Shown: positions 56,701 to 63,179 of the stretch, piece after piece
How positions within the stretch are numbered: position 1 is the first letter of the stretch
Layout of the letters: the number at the start of each line of letters is the position of its first letter
Origin: Cristatella mucedo
Lineage: Eukaryota > Bryozoa > Phylactolaemata > Cristatellidae
Assembly: GCA_009760855.2 (NCBI GenBank)
Contig: WPIO01000059.1
Location: 1,984,001-2,048,000, forward strand
Direction of reading: 5' to 3'
DNA: 64,000 nucleotides
Position numbers and translations under genes: made by a program
The notes under the pieces: model-generated
Database searches by the model: none
Told to the model about the DNA's origin: nothing
Seen by the model: only the letters and a program-made list of their open reading frames with translations

Positions 56701-59700
56701 GCTTATGCATGCTAATACTGTGCATGCTACCACTAACCATATTTTACATGTTGACACTGTGCACATAACCTCTAACCATGTTATGTTTGTTGACGTTGTG
56801 CATTTTACCACTAACCGTTTGATCATGCTTCCTTTACAGCATTTGTAAAGTGCCCAGAAAGTTCTTTGAGGGCGCCACTATACAAATGTACAGTCGACTC
56901 TGCTAATAAAGAGTATGCTTGCCGTCAAATAGGCTTTCTTATATGCAGAGTATTCTCGTGTGCAAAGTGAGACTAATATTGCTTTAAACTATGGGACAAT
57001 TTTTGAAGTTACTCTTAAAAGTGGAATATTCCTATAACCGATAATCCTATACTCGGAGTCGATTGTGTTAGTATCAGCAGTAATGCTTTTGGCTACCGGT
57101 TGCCCATCGAAGCCGCTGAGGCTTTGAATGCAGAATGGAGCTCTCCATTGGCGCCATTGCTCCCACTTGAGGCGAAACCACACTAATGGACGTTTGTGAA
57201 CATTTCGGTACACACGGGTTAGTCTCGAATGCATCGAACTAGCATTGAACCGACCGTGTCTATAATGTAATGTAATATACATCCGTCTGTAACTACCCCA
57301 AAACCACGAAGACTATGTGGGTGTTACGAAGGAGAGTTTTGCGTAGGGCACCCACAGCCTATGCTGCTTTCTGTGTGCATTCGGTAGCCAACAAACTTCA
57401 TCTCATGTCACAAAGTGAAAGTGAGAGGCATAGCTGAGTCACGAGGACAGTTGAGGTAGTGAGTAACATGGAAGTCGCAGCTCAGGATGGCTGGAAAGGA
57501 TGTGCCATACTCGGCAGCAGGAGAGTACTTGTCTTTGCAAACAAATTGTGGACGTGAGTTCCACAGTCTGGGACTTGCAGAGGAAAACTTCTGTCACCAG
57601 TGGTTCACACTGTCATAGCTGTTCTCATTCGGAACCAGCCTCGTCGAGTTTTGATGGGTACATCAGTCTTTACCTGGCAACAATAGGGATTTCATATGTG
57701 AATAGGGTTTCTTGATCAGCAGCTGATAGAAATGTTGTAGCAGCCATCTGTGGGCACAACTGTGCTGCTCCTTACACGAAAAGAACGACTACTCGCTACT
57801 TCGACAGTAATAATCTAAGATGGAGGATAACATGGACACGTGTACAAAGCACCGATTTGCCTGAGCATCTAGGTCTGGCTGTGCCATGTCCTATTCATAA
57901 TTGCAAAGTATCTCAAGTTCTAGCATATGCTTAGTCGTAATTAGTCACTAAACCATGCATCCCCAAACCATCCTGACCATCTCATCCTGACCACCAATAT
58001 CAACGTGCTCCAAACATTTTTACGTCATAGTTGCTGGAGAGCAAGAGTACAGATTTATCAGGTCTTCATTCATGAGTGAATTATATGGGTTTCCAAAATT
58101 TGAATGGACTGGTGCCATAGCACAAGTGTCAGTGTCACATCATTCATTACTATTGCAGCTTCGCCGGGAAGGAAAGGTGGCAAGCGTGTCCGACGTCGTG
58201 AAACGGGGTCAAAAAGTGAAAGTGAAAGTGCTGAGCTTCACTGGCGAAAAAACCAGTCTATCAATCAAGGTGACCACTGGTTTACGATTTTCTGCTTGAT
58301 TAAACTTGGCTTTGATATCAATGCATGTATAGAACTGCCATAGAGCTGTGCTCTATAATGTGCTTGCAGGATGTGGACCAGCTCACAGGCGAGGACCTCA
58401 ACCCGGGAAAGACAAAGCGTATGGTTGGCGGAGAAGTGGACGAGGCGCGCAACCCAGATCGCCCGACGGCCAGTTCGTTGGTGCCCGTTGTGCCTGAACT
58501 CGAAGGCAGCAGCCGTGGTCGAGAGCAGCAGCGAACCAGAAAAGTGGCATCGCCCGAGCGCTGGGAACTCAAGCAAATGATCTCAGCCGGCTGCATCGAC
58601 AAGTCCGAGCTGCCAGACTTCGATGAAGAAACAGGCTTGCTACCAGTTCAGGATGACGAGTCAGGTAGGTAGATAGATAAGAAGCACTGTATAATCGAGT
58701 ATCTATTATAAAAAAGCGGGGTATAATAGCGTATCTATTGCCAAAAAAGTGAAGGATTGTGAAACTTAATGCATGCTATATGTAGTGTGAGCAGGATCTT
58801 GCTTTGCATGCACTCACGGCCATTCGCCTATCTATCAAAGCCAGGCGAATTGTGCGCCTGACTTCTTCCTACATGTGGCTACTAGCTTATTGTGTACATG
58901 TGTGTGTGAACTAATGAGAGTTAGGCTCATGCAACTGCTCAGTACAGATGGATGACTCATTCTATTAGTCCATGCGTTCAGACAAGGTTGGTGACGGGTT
59001 GCAATTTTTGTTCGCGAATCGTTTGGCTATAAGATGTGCAGTTTTTCGCATGGGCCATCGATTGCAATCAGGTCTTCATCAAAGACGATGCCTCTCACTG
59101 TTGTGATATACAGCACTCCTTCTGGCCGTCTAAACTTGTTTATGGACGATTTTTCCGAGTTCCTCACTAAAATATGTGTGTGACAGGTCGTTACTGATTG
59201 CTGGAGACTTCAATATTCTCGTTGACAACCCCATCAACAGCCAGGTCCGCTCATTTCTTGACTTTCTGGAGAATTTTGGTCTGGTTCAACACGTTAATCA
59301 CACCACCCACGTCGGTGGCCATAATCTAGATCTTGTGATCACCAAGGATGTCATTACTGACGTTGTGGTGTGCCCACTGACCCTCTCAGATCATTATTCG
59401 GTCTTAAAGTTTACTATTCCTGCTCCCTTGTACGTACAGGGTAATATCGAACTTTTCAAGCGACATAACTTACAAAGCAATGACATAAACAAGTTTTTGA
59501 AATCTGTTTGTGGTGCAGATCTTCTTGATCTGTATTCAGACTATACCGGCAGCCTCGATACCCTCACTGATGCAGTGAATTTGACACTAAGTAATGCTCT
59601 TGACAAGCATGTTCCCGTTCATTTTATCCGTGTACAGAGTCGCAGAGATTCCTTTCAATTTACAAAAAAAAACTCCTAAAGATGCGCTGGTTTAAGCACA

Positions 59701-61608
59701 GGCTTGAACGTCGTTTCAAGAAATCGGGGGTCAGATGTAGATCTAGTCAATTTCAAAGACGTCCTTCAAGTTTACACCCTGAAGCTTAAAAAGCCTGGGC
59801 TTCTTTTTCCACTCGAAAGCTGAATTCCTGCCAGTTAGACCCTTAACAGATTTTTAAGACTAAAACTATTTACTGGCCAATGCTGAGAGGTGTGACTCCC
59901 CAGATATTAACGGCTCAGCCGAAAAGTTTTCAGCCTTCTTTACTGAAAAAAATTGTGCACATTCGTGCCTCCATTAAGCCCCCCTCCGACTAAAGCAATA
60001 GTGGGATCACAACCTTCCTCAAAAGGTTTTCCGAGGTTTCTGCATGCGATGTGTCTACCTAATTAAGGTCTAGCAAAAAGAGCTCGGCTCCTGAAGACCC
60101 TATACCATCATCTCTGCGGTCTTCACTGGAAGACCAACTTAGCCCTGCCATAACCCAGATTTGTAATGCTTCTTTGGGAAAAGGGGGCGTCCCCAAGACC
60201 TTCAAATCAGCAATAGTTAGGCCCATACTTAAAAAGCCTGGATTAGATACAGAGGTCCTTGCAACCTATCGCCTAGTTTCCCTTCTTCCTTTCTTGTCAA
60301 ATATTCTTGAAAAATTGTTGCTAAGCAGCTGGTCGAACATATTGAAAAAAATGAAATGTCAGAAACATTTCAACCAGGGTTCAAGAGACAGCAGTCCACT
60401 GAAATTGCTCTCCTCCGTGTTAACAATGACATCAGTTTCAGCCTGTTCGAGCCCTCAGGTCCTGTGTGGACAATAAATTAGCTGTCCCGTTCCTCCGCTT
60501 GAAGACAGTTGGTGACAGAAGCTTTAGCTCTGCAGGTCCTAGACTGTGGAACTCGCTTCCACAATTCTTACGCAACGATAACTACTCTCCTACTGCCGAC
60601 TATGGCACATCCTTTCCAGCGGTCCTTAGCTGCTACTTCTATGCTACTCACTACCTCAACTGCTCTCCTGACTCAGCTATGCTTGCCACTTTCTCTTTGT
60701 TTCGTGAGACGAAGTCTGTTGGCTACCGAATGCGTACCGAAAGCCGCTTAGGCTGTGAGTGCTATACAAAACTCTACTGCGTAACACCCACATGGTCTTT
60801 ATGACTTTGTGGAGTTACAGACGGAGATACATTACATTCCATTCCATGTGGCAACGATGGCGGGAATTTCACTGCCCTAGGTCAGCTAAATCTGTCAGCT
60901 GCCTTCGACACCATTGATCATGATGTTCTACCTGAACGATTGAGAGCAACGATCGGTCTGGCAGACGAAGCACTGTCGTGGCTGAAATCGTACTTGTCTT
61001 ATCGTTTTCAATCCGTGTCGTGTTCGGCTCATGTCTCACACATGAGACGGGTCACCTGTGGAGATGGATGTAGCTGTAGGTGTTGCTTTCAGAGCACATC
61101 GAACTGCATTTTGTGTGAATAAGTATTCTTGTAATTTATAGATGAGGAGGTGGAGATCGAGATTGTTGAAGAAGAGCCGGCTTTTTTAAAAGGCTGGGGT
61201 AGGGTGAGCTTGGACCTGAGTCCAGTCAAGATTGTCAAGAATCCTGACGGCTCGCTTTCGCAAGCTGCAATGATGCAGAGTGCACTGCAGAAGGAACGGC
61301 GTGAAGTCAAGAATGCTCAGCGTCAGTCCGAGATGGCGTCAGACGTCGGCCCATCCATGGGCAGGAATTTCCTCGATCCTATAGCCATGAGTATGTCGAC
61401 TTGCAGCGGCTTTTCCATGTGCACACACTCGGTGTTCAGCTAGTTTGCTTAGCCTTCCAATGTTCTCTCTCTCCCTCTCTCTTTATCGCCGTTTTTTTCT
61501 TTTTCCTCAACCTTCCAAATAGATCTAGTGCAAATCTGAAGGCGATCTAGTGCAAATCGTTGATAACGATTGTAATATAGAGGCCGCGACATTCACAGCC
61601 AAAGCAAA

Positions 61609-61670
<62 letters not shown>

Positions 61671-62123
61671 TTTGTACCCTCTTTCTCTCACTCACTTCCT
61701 TTCTCTTCTCAGTGACTGTGCCTTTTTTTTACCTCCTTTTCTCTTGTGCTCCCTGCTCTCTATTTCTCTTATTTGCTCTGCCTGCTTCAGCGTGATTTTA
61801 TGTCGTAAGCTGATGTGACTGTGGCCGTCTCGTGGGTGATTTCTTCACATTAGCTAGGCTAGTGACTTGTTCATGTTTAGTGCATTCTTGTACGTACTAG
61901 CGTACGTGTGTTTGGTTGAGGCTTGAGTTTTACTTATCTACTTTCAGCCGAGGATCGAGGTTATTCTGGTCGCGGGTCGGGTACAGGTAACTTTGACCTG
62001 CCAGAATGGAAGAAGCATATAGCTGGCGGCAATAAAGCGTCATATGGAAAGAAAGAAAATAAATCCATCATAGAGCAGAGGCAGAGCCTACCCATATACA
62101 AGTTGAAGGGCGAGCTCATCAAG
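33916..62123 (+). CDS. DHX8: DHX8 / PRP22 DEAH-box splicing helicase, exons 1-11 (5' part, helicase core off-window)
   Basis: The encoded protein is recognised by co-linear match to animal DHX8, which releases spliced mRNA from the spliceosome in the nucleus. Eleven exons join in phase to 1899 nt, 633 codons with no stop. In order: N-terminal helical domain, residues 1-115 ([20 protein letters not shown], then the [10 protein letters not shown] segment); acidic/Lys linker to 171; Arg/Ser-rich region of about 172-320; S1 RNA-binding domain of about 322-393 ([20 protein letters not shown], then the [11 protein letters not shown] strand); conserved linker ([57 protein letters not shown]) up to the point where the ATPase begins. 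The walker box GETGSGKT is not in the window, so the gene continues beyond 64000. Introns range from 94 bp to 10.1 kb and hold many LINEs and SINEs. Confidence 0.97.
34010..35024. other. DHX8 intron 1, first part
   Basis: No repeat recognised in this first kilobase of the 2096-bp intron 1 (34010-36105). Confidence 0.5.
35025..35560 (+). mobile_element. LINE-A C-terminal region, old copy in DHX8 intron 1
   Basis: Degenerate text for the [14 protein letters not shown] region (compare [14 protein letters not shown]), [16 protein letters not shown] and the later LKFFGDHAF-like part. The tail is lost; the right border is uncertain. Confidence 0.65.
35588..35775 (+). mobile_element. SINE-D
   Basis: Box A (TGGCACACTAGGTAAGG), a small duplicated GGTCCCGAGGTCG segment, box B (GGTTCGAATCG), and the 3' end AAGAAGCTGTTAAATCAGCT followed by T-rich sequence. 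Confidence 0.9.
36106..36191 (+). CDS. DHX8: DHX8 coding exon 2
   Basis: Acceptor TTTCATTTCAG, donor GCG|GTAAGT. Encodes [20 protein letters not shown] and the GAEFA end, equivalent to the human LAEF...GAEF segment. Ends in phase 0. Confidence 0.95.
36506..36670 (+). CDS. DHX8: DHX8 coding exon 3
   Basis: 55 codons in phase 0, from [16 protein letters not shown] to IPDNPNVR, between TGTTGAAG and GTGAGC. Completes the N-terminal helical domain. The acceptor has a poor pyrimidine tract (ATCTGTTGAAG). Confidence 0.93.
36671..37157. other. DHX8 intron 3, CTG-rich start
   Basis: 36700-36930 is rich in GCTGCTG and keeps frames open on both strands, but they carry no motif and are not continued by splicing. 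Confidence 0.4.
37158..37297. repeat. Compound microsatellite (TATG)n(TG)n(TA)n
   Basis: About 14 TATG units, then TG, then about 30 TA units, immediately followed by the 3' end of a SINE-C. Confidence 0.97.
37298..37445 (-). mobile_element. SINE-C
   Basis: Minus strand: box A (TGGCTCATTTGTTAAGG), box B (GGGCTCGAGCCC), GTGGCATATCTGAAGCGCCT junction, and LINE-A-like tail (GAGTAGGGATTAAGATTTCT), ending in the TA microsatellite. Confidence 0.9.
37596..37671. repeat. Four tandem 19-bp units
   Basis: GCATCGCGTGGCAATTATT three times in exact register, preceded by one variant unit ending TTTCAT. Confidence 0.95.
37755..38072 (+). mobile_element. LINE-A C-terminal region and tail, internally shortened
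   Basis: AGGCTTGTCTGTCGTGAACG, the [12 protein letters not shown] codons, then a jump to GATTCGGCTCTCAAAGGGTG and ATT repeats. Confidence 0.75.
38205..38500 (-). repeat. Repeat-E copy
   Basis: On the minus strand: CTGGCTCAACCAGCTGCCTG, CTATGGAGCAATATCGACAG, GAAATGTGCTACAGTAGAAA, and ending TAGGTTGTCAATAAATATTC. The same order of blocks occurs at 40413-40700 and 47222-47475. Confidence 0.75.
38645..38787 (+). repeat. Repeat-E 5' part
   Basis: CTTAGCCAGCTGCCTGGTTT (box-A-like), CTATGGAGCAATATCGACAA, TATGTTCGAACCGACTCC (box-B-like), then CAGTAAACTCGGGCTTTTTG where it meets a LINE-B 3' end. The two boxes suggest a tRNA-derived SINE. Confidence 0.65.
38788..40400 (-). mobile_element. LINE-B with RT domain and 3' end
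   Basis: The fullest LINE-B RT in the window, reading from the right: [18 protein letters not shown] (40260-40170), [11 protein letters not shown] (palm motif A, about 40040-40075), [30 protein letters not shown] (YADD box, about 39770-39810), [33 protein letters not shown], a WLPVDG-type box and the VWTIN to FPQILGND C-terminus. Frameshifts and stops separate these pieces. The 5' truncation at about 40400 lies in the N-terminal RT region, so no endonuclease is present. Confidence 0.92.
40413..40715 (+). repeat. Repeat-E copy
   Basis: AAATGTGCTACAACAGATGA, TCTATTTCTGGCCAGACAGG, GGTCATAAAGAATCGTGGTG and TTGTTTTGGGTTGTCTAT match the other copies in order. Confidence 0.7.
40722..40810 (-). mobile_element. 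LINE-A tail
   Basis: AAT repeats, CACTTGATAAAGCGCCCTCA, then AGAGAACTTAATCTCTCTCT and AGGCGCTTTACAT. Confidence 0.85.
40811..41029 (+). mobile_element. LINE-A 3' part, left of a DNA-transposon insertion
   Basis: Degenerate plus-strand LINE-A from the FGDHAF-like codons to the CTAACCAATTGATA part of the 3'UTR, where the TA-flanked element starts. Confidence 0.75.
41030..41834. mobile_element. TA-flanked TIR transposon (Tc1/mariner-pogo type, non-autonomous)
   Basis: Left end CAGTCGTCACTCGTTTATCG, right end, read inward, CAGTCGTCCTTTGCCACTTC. TA dinucleotides flank both ends (41028-41029 and 41835-41836). Removing the element rejoins LINE-A sequence (TTGATA plus CTTTCCTTTCAGC), which confirms the borders. 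No transposase frame is visible. A minus-strand SINE-D sits inside at 41272-41445. Confidence 0.85.
41272..41445 (-). mobile_element. SINE-D inside the TIR transposon
   Basis: Minus strand: GTGATGCTCACTAGCTAAGG (box A), box B (GGGTTCGAATAC), the body CCACTGCATGCGGTGGTAAC, and the end CAGGCTGTTGAATCAGCCAG. Confidence 0.88.
41835..41890 (+). mobile_element. LINE-A tail, right of the TIR transposon
   Basis: CTTTCCTTTCAGCTTATGTG, then AAGTTCTCTTTAATTATTATT, continuing the copy that stops at 41029. Confidence 0.8.
41970..42132 (+). mobile_element. SINE-D ending at the DHX8 exon 4 acceptor
   Basis: Divergent copy: box A (TTAGCATAGGGGGTAATGTG), box B (GATTCGAGTCC), body CTATTGCAAGCAGTGGGGAT, end ATGAGGCTGATGAATCGGCT. 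The last conserved SINE bases lie about 14-18 bp before exon 4. Confidence 0.85.
42139..42257 (+). CDS. DHX8: DHX8 coding exon 4
   Basis: Acceptor TTTATCATTCAG, donor ACT|GTACGT. Starts with the TM of the NPxVR-TM junction of DHX8 and contains the conserved LxxELEAL-type stretch ([13 protein letters not shown]). 39 codons plus two bases. Confidence 0.9.
42258..43119. other. DHX8 intron 4, first part
   Basis: No repeat recognised. Confidence 0.45.
43120..43275 (-). mobile_element. SINE-D, degenerate
   Basis: Minus strand: box A (TGTGGTAAGGTGATAGCG), box-B-like GGATTCAAGTCC, then CACAAAGGCTTCTCTACTGT and CAGGCTGCTGAATAAACT. Confidence 0.7.
43626..43676 (+). CDS. DHX8: DHX8 coding exon 5
   Basis: 51-bp micro-exon, acceptor TTTAG|GGAAG, donor AAAG|GTGAGC. 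Encodes the linker [16 protein letters not shown]. It is placed by phase: the first base completes the exon 4 codon and the last two await exon 6. The linker is not conserved, so this exon rests on splice logic only. Confidence 0.75.
43771..44224 (+). CDS. DHX8: DHX8 coding exon 6 (RS-rich region)
   Basis: Acceptor CATTTGTAG (intron 5 is 94 bp), donor CAG|GTATGG. Encodes about 150 residues of Arg/Ser dipeptides ([16 protein letters not shown] and variants), typical of the DHX8 N-terminal half that contacts other splicing proteins, ending EPEVGQ just before the S1 domain. The first part is a coding minisatellite. Confidence 0.92.
43808..43993 (+). repeat. 24-bp coding minisatellite in DHX8 RS region
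   Basis: Six units of 24 bp, starting TCACGTGAAGCAAGGCGGTC, then an 18-bp unit and another variant 24-bp unit. The first two units are identical. Confidence 0.9.
44551..44655. repeat. C-rich minisatellite (GGACATTCCCCC-like units)
   Basis: About six irregular units of GACATTCCCC type in DHX8 intron 6. The unit flank CCCCCTATGTTGATAAATGT recurs as a direct repeat at about 44908-44940, beside inverted-type units (GGGGAAATGTC) at 44975-45005. Confidence 0.85.
44685..44753. repeat. (AT)n microsatellite
   Basis: About 33 AT dinucleotides. Confidence 0.97.
45130..45865 (-). mobile_element. LINE-A C-terminal region, degenerate
   Basis: Minus-strand order of the LINE-A 3'UTR and C-terminal coding region: AGTTCCAGGCTTTGGAAGCA, GGTCTAGTTGAGATGTCACA, GCGCTGATGTGGTCGGCTAG. 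It contains an exact 29-bp hairpin. Confidence 0.75.
45334..45394. repeat. Exact 29-bp hairpin with 3-bp loop
   Basis: Arms 45334-45362 and 45366-45394 are perfect reverse complements (first arm starts TTCGAAGAACTGCTTCTCTC), loop GGT. Confidence 0.95.
45866..46721. other. DHX8 intron 6, unclassified part
   Basis: Nothing recognised. Confidence 0.4.
46722..46880 (-). mobile_element. SINE-C
   Basis: Minus strand: TGGCCCAGTTGTTAAG (box A), box-B region CGAGATTGTAGGCTCGAGTC, tail GCACCTGAATAGAGGTTTAA and GTTCTCTTAGGGTGCTATAT. Confidence 0.88.
47046..47215 (-). mobile_element. SINE-C
   Basis: Minus strand: TGGTCCAGCGGTTAAGGTGC (box A), GAGGTCGTGGGCTCGAGCCC (box B), and a clean LINE-A-type tail GCGCCTGAATAGAGATTAAG, TTCTCTTGAGGTGCTATACA, then TTAT/ATT repeats. 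Confidence 0.92.
47222..47475 (+). repeat. Repeat-E copy
   Basis: CTATGGAACAATATCGATTA, ACCAGGGTAACCAACCTTTC, GTCATAAAGAATCGTTGTGG, and end TTTGGGCTGTCAATAAACAT. Confidence 0.75.
47439..47678. repeat. Two tandem 120-bp units
   Basis: TTTGTTTTGGGCTGTCAATA starts at 47439 and again at 47559. The units share nearly all bases and include the end of Repeat-E plus flank, so the duplication post-dates that insertion. Confidence 0.9.
47917..48015 (+). CDS. DHX8: DHX8 coding exon 7 (S1 domain, first part)
   Basis: Acceptor TTGAATTTCAG, donor CAG|GTAAGT; 33 codons, phase 0. Reads [20 protein letters not shown], then [12 protein letters not shown], almost identical to the S1 domain start of other animals. 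Confidence 0.97.
48016..48439. other. DHX8 intron 7, first part
   Basis: Nothing recognised in the first 420 bp of the 10143-bp intron 7 (48016-58158). Confidence 0.4.
48440..48988 (+). mobile_element. LINE-B 3' end
   Basis: From the [18 protein letters not shown] codons through the C-terminus (decayed [11 protein letters not shown]) and 3'UTR to GGAGATACATTACATTC. Confidence 0.92.
48989..50164. other. DHX8 intron 7, unclassified
   Basis: Contains short ATACATGATACAT-type repeats at 49135-49220; nothing else recognised. Confidence 0.4.
50165..50832 (+). mobile_element. LINE-A C-terminal coding region and tail
   Basis: A 131-codon frame spans [40 protein letters not shown] and the RNPTVYQYL-like region, then 3'UTR and tail at 50765-50832. 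5'-truncated. Confidence 0.92.
50833..51674. other. DHX8 intron 7, unclassified
   Basis: Nothing recognised. Confidence 0.4.
51675..51950 (-). mobile_element. LINE-A 3' end
   Basis: AAT repeats, GTGCACTCAGAGAACTTAAT, TCTCTTTCAAGGCACTTTAC, and 3'UTR. Confidence 0.85.
52042..52410 (-). mobile_element. LINE-A 3' end
   Basis: AAT repeats, TGCACTTGATAAAGCGCCCT, CTAGGCGCTTTACATTTGCT, 3'UTR, and coding end at AGGTCAGGAGGGAGTTCCAG. Confidence 0.9.
52525..52610 (+). mobile_element. SINE-C tRNA-related half
   Basis: GCCTGGTTTAGCTCAGTGGT (box A) and TCAATCAAGGTCAAGGTGAA match the SINE-C head; the tail is absent. Confidence 0.65.
52618..52825 (-). mobile_element. LINE-B 3' end
   Basis: AATGTATCTCCGTCTGTAAC through GAGTAGCATAATG. 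Confidence 0.88.
52826..53599. other. DHX8 intron 7, unclassified
   Basis: Mixed TG-rich tract at 53320-53400; no gene or repeat recognised. Confidence 0.4.
53600..54165 (-). mobile_element. LINE-B-related RT C-terminal region, diverged
   Basis: Minus strand reads [20 protein letters not shown], then a DCGTHCHNP segment, aligning with the [14 protein letters not shown] and LWNSLPQ codons of LINE-B. Upstream pieces (54141-53818) fit the [14 protein letters not shown] region only loosely. An old or related subfamily. Confidence 0.55.
54166..55009. other. DHX8 intron 7, unclassified
   Basis: Nothing recognised apart from a 47-bp tandem duplication at 54670-54757. Confidence 0.4.
54670..54757. 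repeat. Tandem duplication, 47-bp period
   Basis: GGCTTGTTTGCTTCCCACCC and the following 21 bases occur twice without change. Confidence 0.93.
55010..55200 (-). mobile_element. LINE-B 3' end, degenerate
   Basis: GTACTATGGATCTCCCTGTC, AGAGCCACAAAGACTTTGTG, then AAACTATATCTCGCGAAACA and a TGAGCCAGAAGGGCA segment in LINE-B minus order. Confidence 0.65.
55254..55425 (+). mobile_element. SINE-C
   Basis: TTGGTTTGGGCCAAGGGTTA (box A), GTGGGCTCGAGCCCC (box B), tail GAAGCACCTGGATAGAGATG and AAGTTCTTTTAGGGTGCTTA. Confidence 0.88.
55457..55618 (+). CDS. Short open frame, unrecognised (possible small exon)
   Basis: ATG-initiated 53-codon frame starting [27 protein letters not shown] donor-like site after the GIQ codons (about 55531) could make this a first exon nested in DHX8 intron 7. 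No motif, no partner exon and no conservation evidence; low confidence. Confidence 0.15.
   Translation: MSSTVVSEQQIKGLMRTDARFSGIQVNLLGSQVSKVATAHSYNCRVFAGETRL
55619..56689. other. DHX8 intron 7, unclassified
   Basis: A purine-rich tract lies at 56100-56250; nothing else recognised. Confidence 0.4.
56690..56895 (+). mobile_element. LINE-A 3' end, degenerate
   Basis: GCATGCTACCACTAACC repeats, CTTCCTTTACAGCATTTGTA, and a shortened tail AAGTGCCCAGAAAGTTCTTT. Confidence 0.8.
57262..57665 (-). mobile_element. LINE-B 3' end and C-terminal region
   Basis: TAATGTAATGTAATATACAT start, then the LINE-B tail, 3'UTR and complement of the RLWNSLPQ region (GTGGACGTGAGTTCCACAGT). Confidence 0.88.
57666..58158. 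other. DHX8 intron 7, last part
   Basis: Nothing recognised. Confidence 0.4.
58159..58269 (+). CDS. DHX8: DHX8 coding exon 8 (S1 domain, second part)
   Basis: Acceptor TTACTATTGCAG, donor AAG|GTGACC; 37 codons, phase 0. Reads [20 protein letters not shown] to TSLSIK, completing the S1 fold. Confidence 0.97.
58370..58664 (+). CDS. DHX8: DHX8 coding exon 9
   Basis: Acceptor TGTGCTTGCAG after a 100-bp intron, donor TCAG|GTAGGT. Starts [12 protein letters not shown] and ends in the conserved [15 protein letters not shown] stretch. 98 codons plus one base. Confidence 0.97.
58965..60432 (+). mobile_element. LINE-B with endonuclease domain, left part of interrupted copy
   Basis: The only copy showing the APE-type endonuclease. 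58985-59165 is decayed. 59176-59679 is open and reads [14 protein letters not shown] (GDFN motif), a DLVIT segment and the [10 protein letters not shown] motif (SDH). The linker and RT start follow ([20 protein letters not shown]). It stops at the codons before the palm motif (GTTAACAATGACAT), where another LINE-B is inserted. Confidence 0.9.
60433..60843 (+). mobile_element. LINE-B 3' end inserted in another LINE-B
   Basis: A 5'-truncated copy from the [12 protein letters not shown]-like codons (CAGTTTCAGCCTGTTCGAGC) through [17 protein letters not shown] to ATACATTACATTCC. Confidence 0.9.
60844..61062 (+). mobile_element. LINE-B, right part of interrupted copy
   Basis: Resumes where 60432 stopped (CATGTGGCAACGATGG), through the [11 protein letters not shown]-like palm codons to RRVTCG at about 61060, then stops 79 bp before DHX8 exon 10. 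The YADD box and 3' half are missing. Confidence 0.85.
61142..61390 (+). CDS. DHX8: DHX8 coding exon 10
   Basis: Acceptor GTAATTTATAG, donor ATGA|GTATGT. Reads [17 protein letters not shown], then [20 protein letters not shown], the most conserved part of the pre-helicase linker. Phase 2 in, phase 1 out. Confidence 0.97.
61391..61947. other. DHX8 intron 10
   Basis: Contains CT-rich tracts and an interrupted (TA)n microsatellite at 61612-61669. Confidence 0.85.
61612..61669. repeat. (TA)n microsatellite
   Basis: About 29 TA/AT units with one C interruption. Confidence 0.95.
61948..62123 (+). CDS. DHX8: DHX8 coding exon 11
   Basis: Acceptor TATCTACTTTCAG, donor AAG|GTACGA. Reads [20 protein letters not shown] to [12 protein letters not shown], the segment directly before the RecA1/ATPase domain of DHX8. 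Ends in phase 0. The next exon, expected to carry the Walker A motif, is not in the window. Confidence 0.97.
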
Positions 62124-62334
62124 GTACGACCTTTGATTGGCTTCTTGATTGGCTGCTTTGATGCTTGCTGTGGCCACTGGCTGCCACCGACTTTCCAATC
62201 CAGGAAACGTGCAGCCCAATACCATTCTGGGCCACCACCGACTCCTTATGACATGCACCAAGTAAAGGGGTGGCAACATGTATCTGCACACATGAGCTAG
62301 GCTGGATAAGGGCTGACCATTCAGCTTCTTCATT

Positions 62335-62435
62335 GGCGATTATTGATTGCCCAGCTTAAGCTGTGGCGATAGCCGGTATGGCTCTTCTGCTGCTATACAA
62401 ATGAGGCTGTTGAATCAGCTAACTTTTATTTTCCT
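62335..62435 (+). mobile_element. SINE-D, 5'-truncated
   Basis: TGGCGATAGCCGGTATGGCT, TCTTCTGCTGCTATACAAAT, GAGGCTGTTGAATCAGCTAA, then T-rich. Confidence 0.85.
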
Positions 62436-62847
62436 TGGCATGAACATGAGGGTTCAGCCGTCTGCAGATGCCTGAACTATTGTAAGCTAACAAGCCAAAC
62501 TACGGGCAGATCTACTGCACATGGCTTGAGTAGGGCTTTAGGAACGTGCACCTGAGATTAGAGGTGTGGATCCAGAGGGTGGGTAGGCAGACATTTGCGC
62601 TCCCATGCTCTGGTGGGGGAAGCAGTGACCTGAACTGTTCCCTATACCTGTGCCTCCTCGATTAGTGATTGCAAATTAATTTTCCGTGGCTTGCTGGTTA
62701 CCCCTACATGAAAATATTGGGTAGTTTTTCTATCCCCCACATAAAAGTCTCGCCTGCACCCTTGAATACGCCTGCCGATGTATGGCTAAGAAATAGTGCT
62801 GAATATTTATGAGCAAATACGTTAAATTGAAACCGTGCTATACTTTA
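62436..62847. other. DHX8 intron 11, unclassified
   Basis: Nothing recognised. Confidence 0.4.
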
Positions 62848-63015
62848 ATAGTAATAATAAGTTTTTATAGCACCCACAGAGAACTGAATCTCTTTCTAGG
62901 CACTTACAGATGCTGTATAGAAAGCATAACCGAATGATTAGTGGTAACATCCGCAAGCAACAGGTACAGTGTAAGCAGGTGCACACGAAGGACGAATCAC
63001 AAAGACCCCACTTCA
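62848..63015 (-). mobile_element. LINE-A 3' end
   Basis: AATAATAAG, AGCACCCACAGAGAACTGAA, TCTCTTTCTAGGCACTTACA, and 3'UTR. Confidence 0.8.
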
Positions 63016-63179
63016 TTTGTATATTGTGTATATATAATATTTATTGGTGTAATATTTTAAATTGGTATACTAACGAAAGAGATAGGGAATGGTTGTTGCT
63101 AAGCAAGTGTTCAAGTATTTTGATTAGTGATGGGACTAAGGTCTATAGTCTGTTAATAGTCTAGGCATATTTGAATTAT

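Noticed and set aside
60433-60843. Deletion derivative of one LINE-B
   Set aside because: The missing RT palm sequence reappears immediately after the 3' terminus at 60844, so a nested insertion explains the order better.
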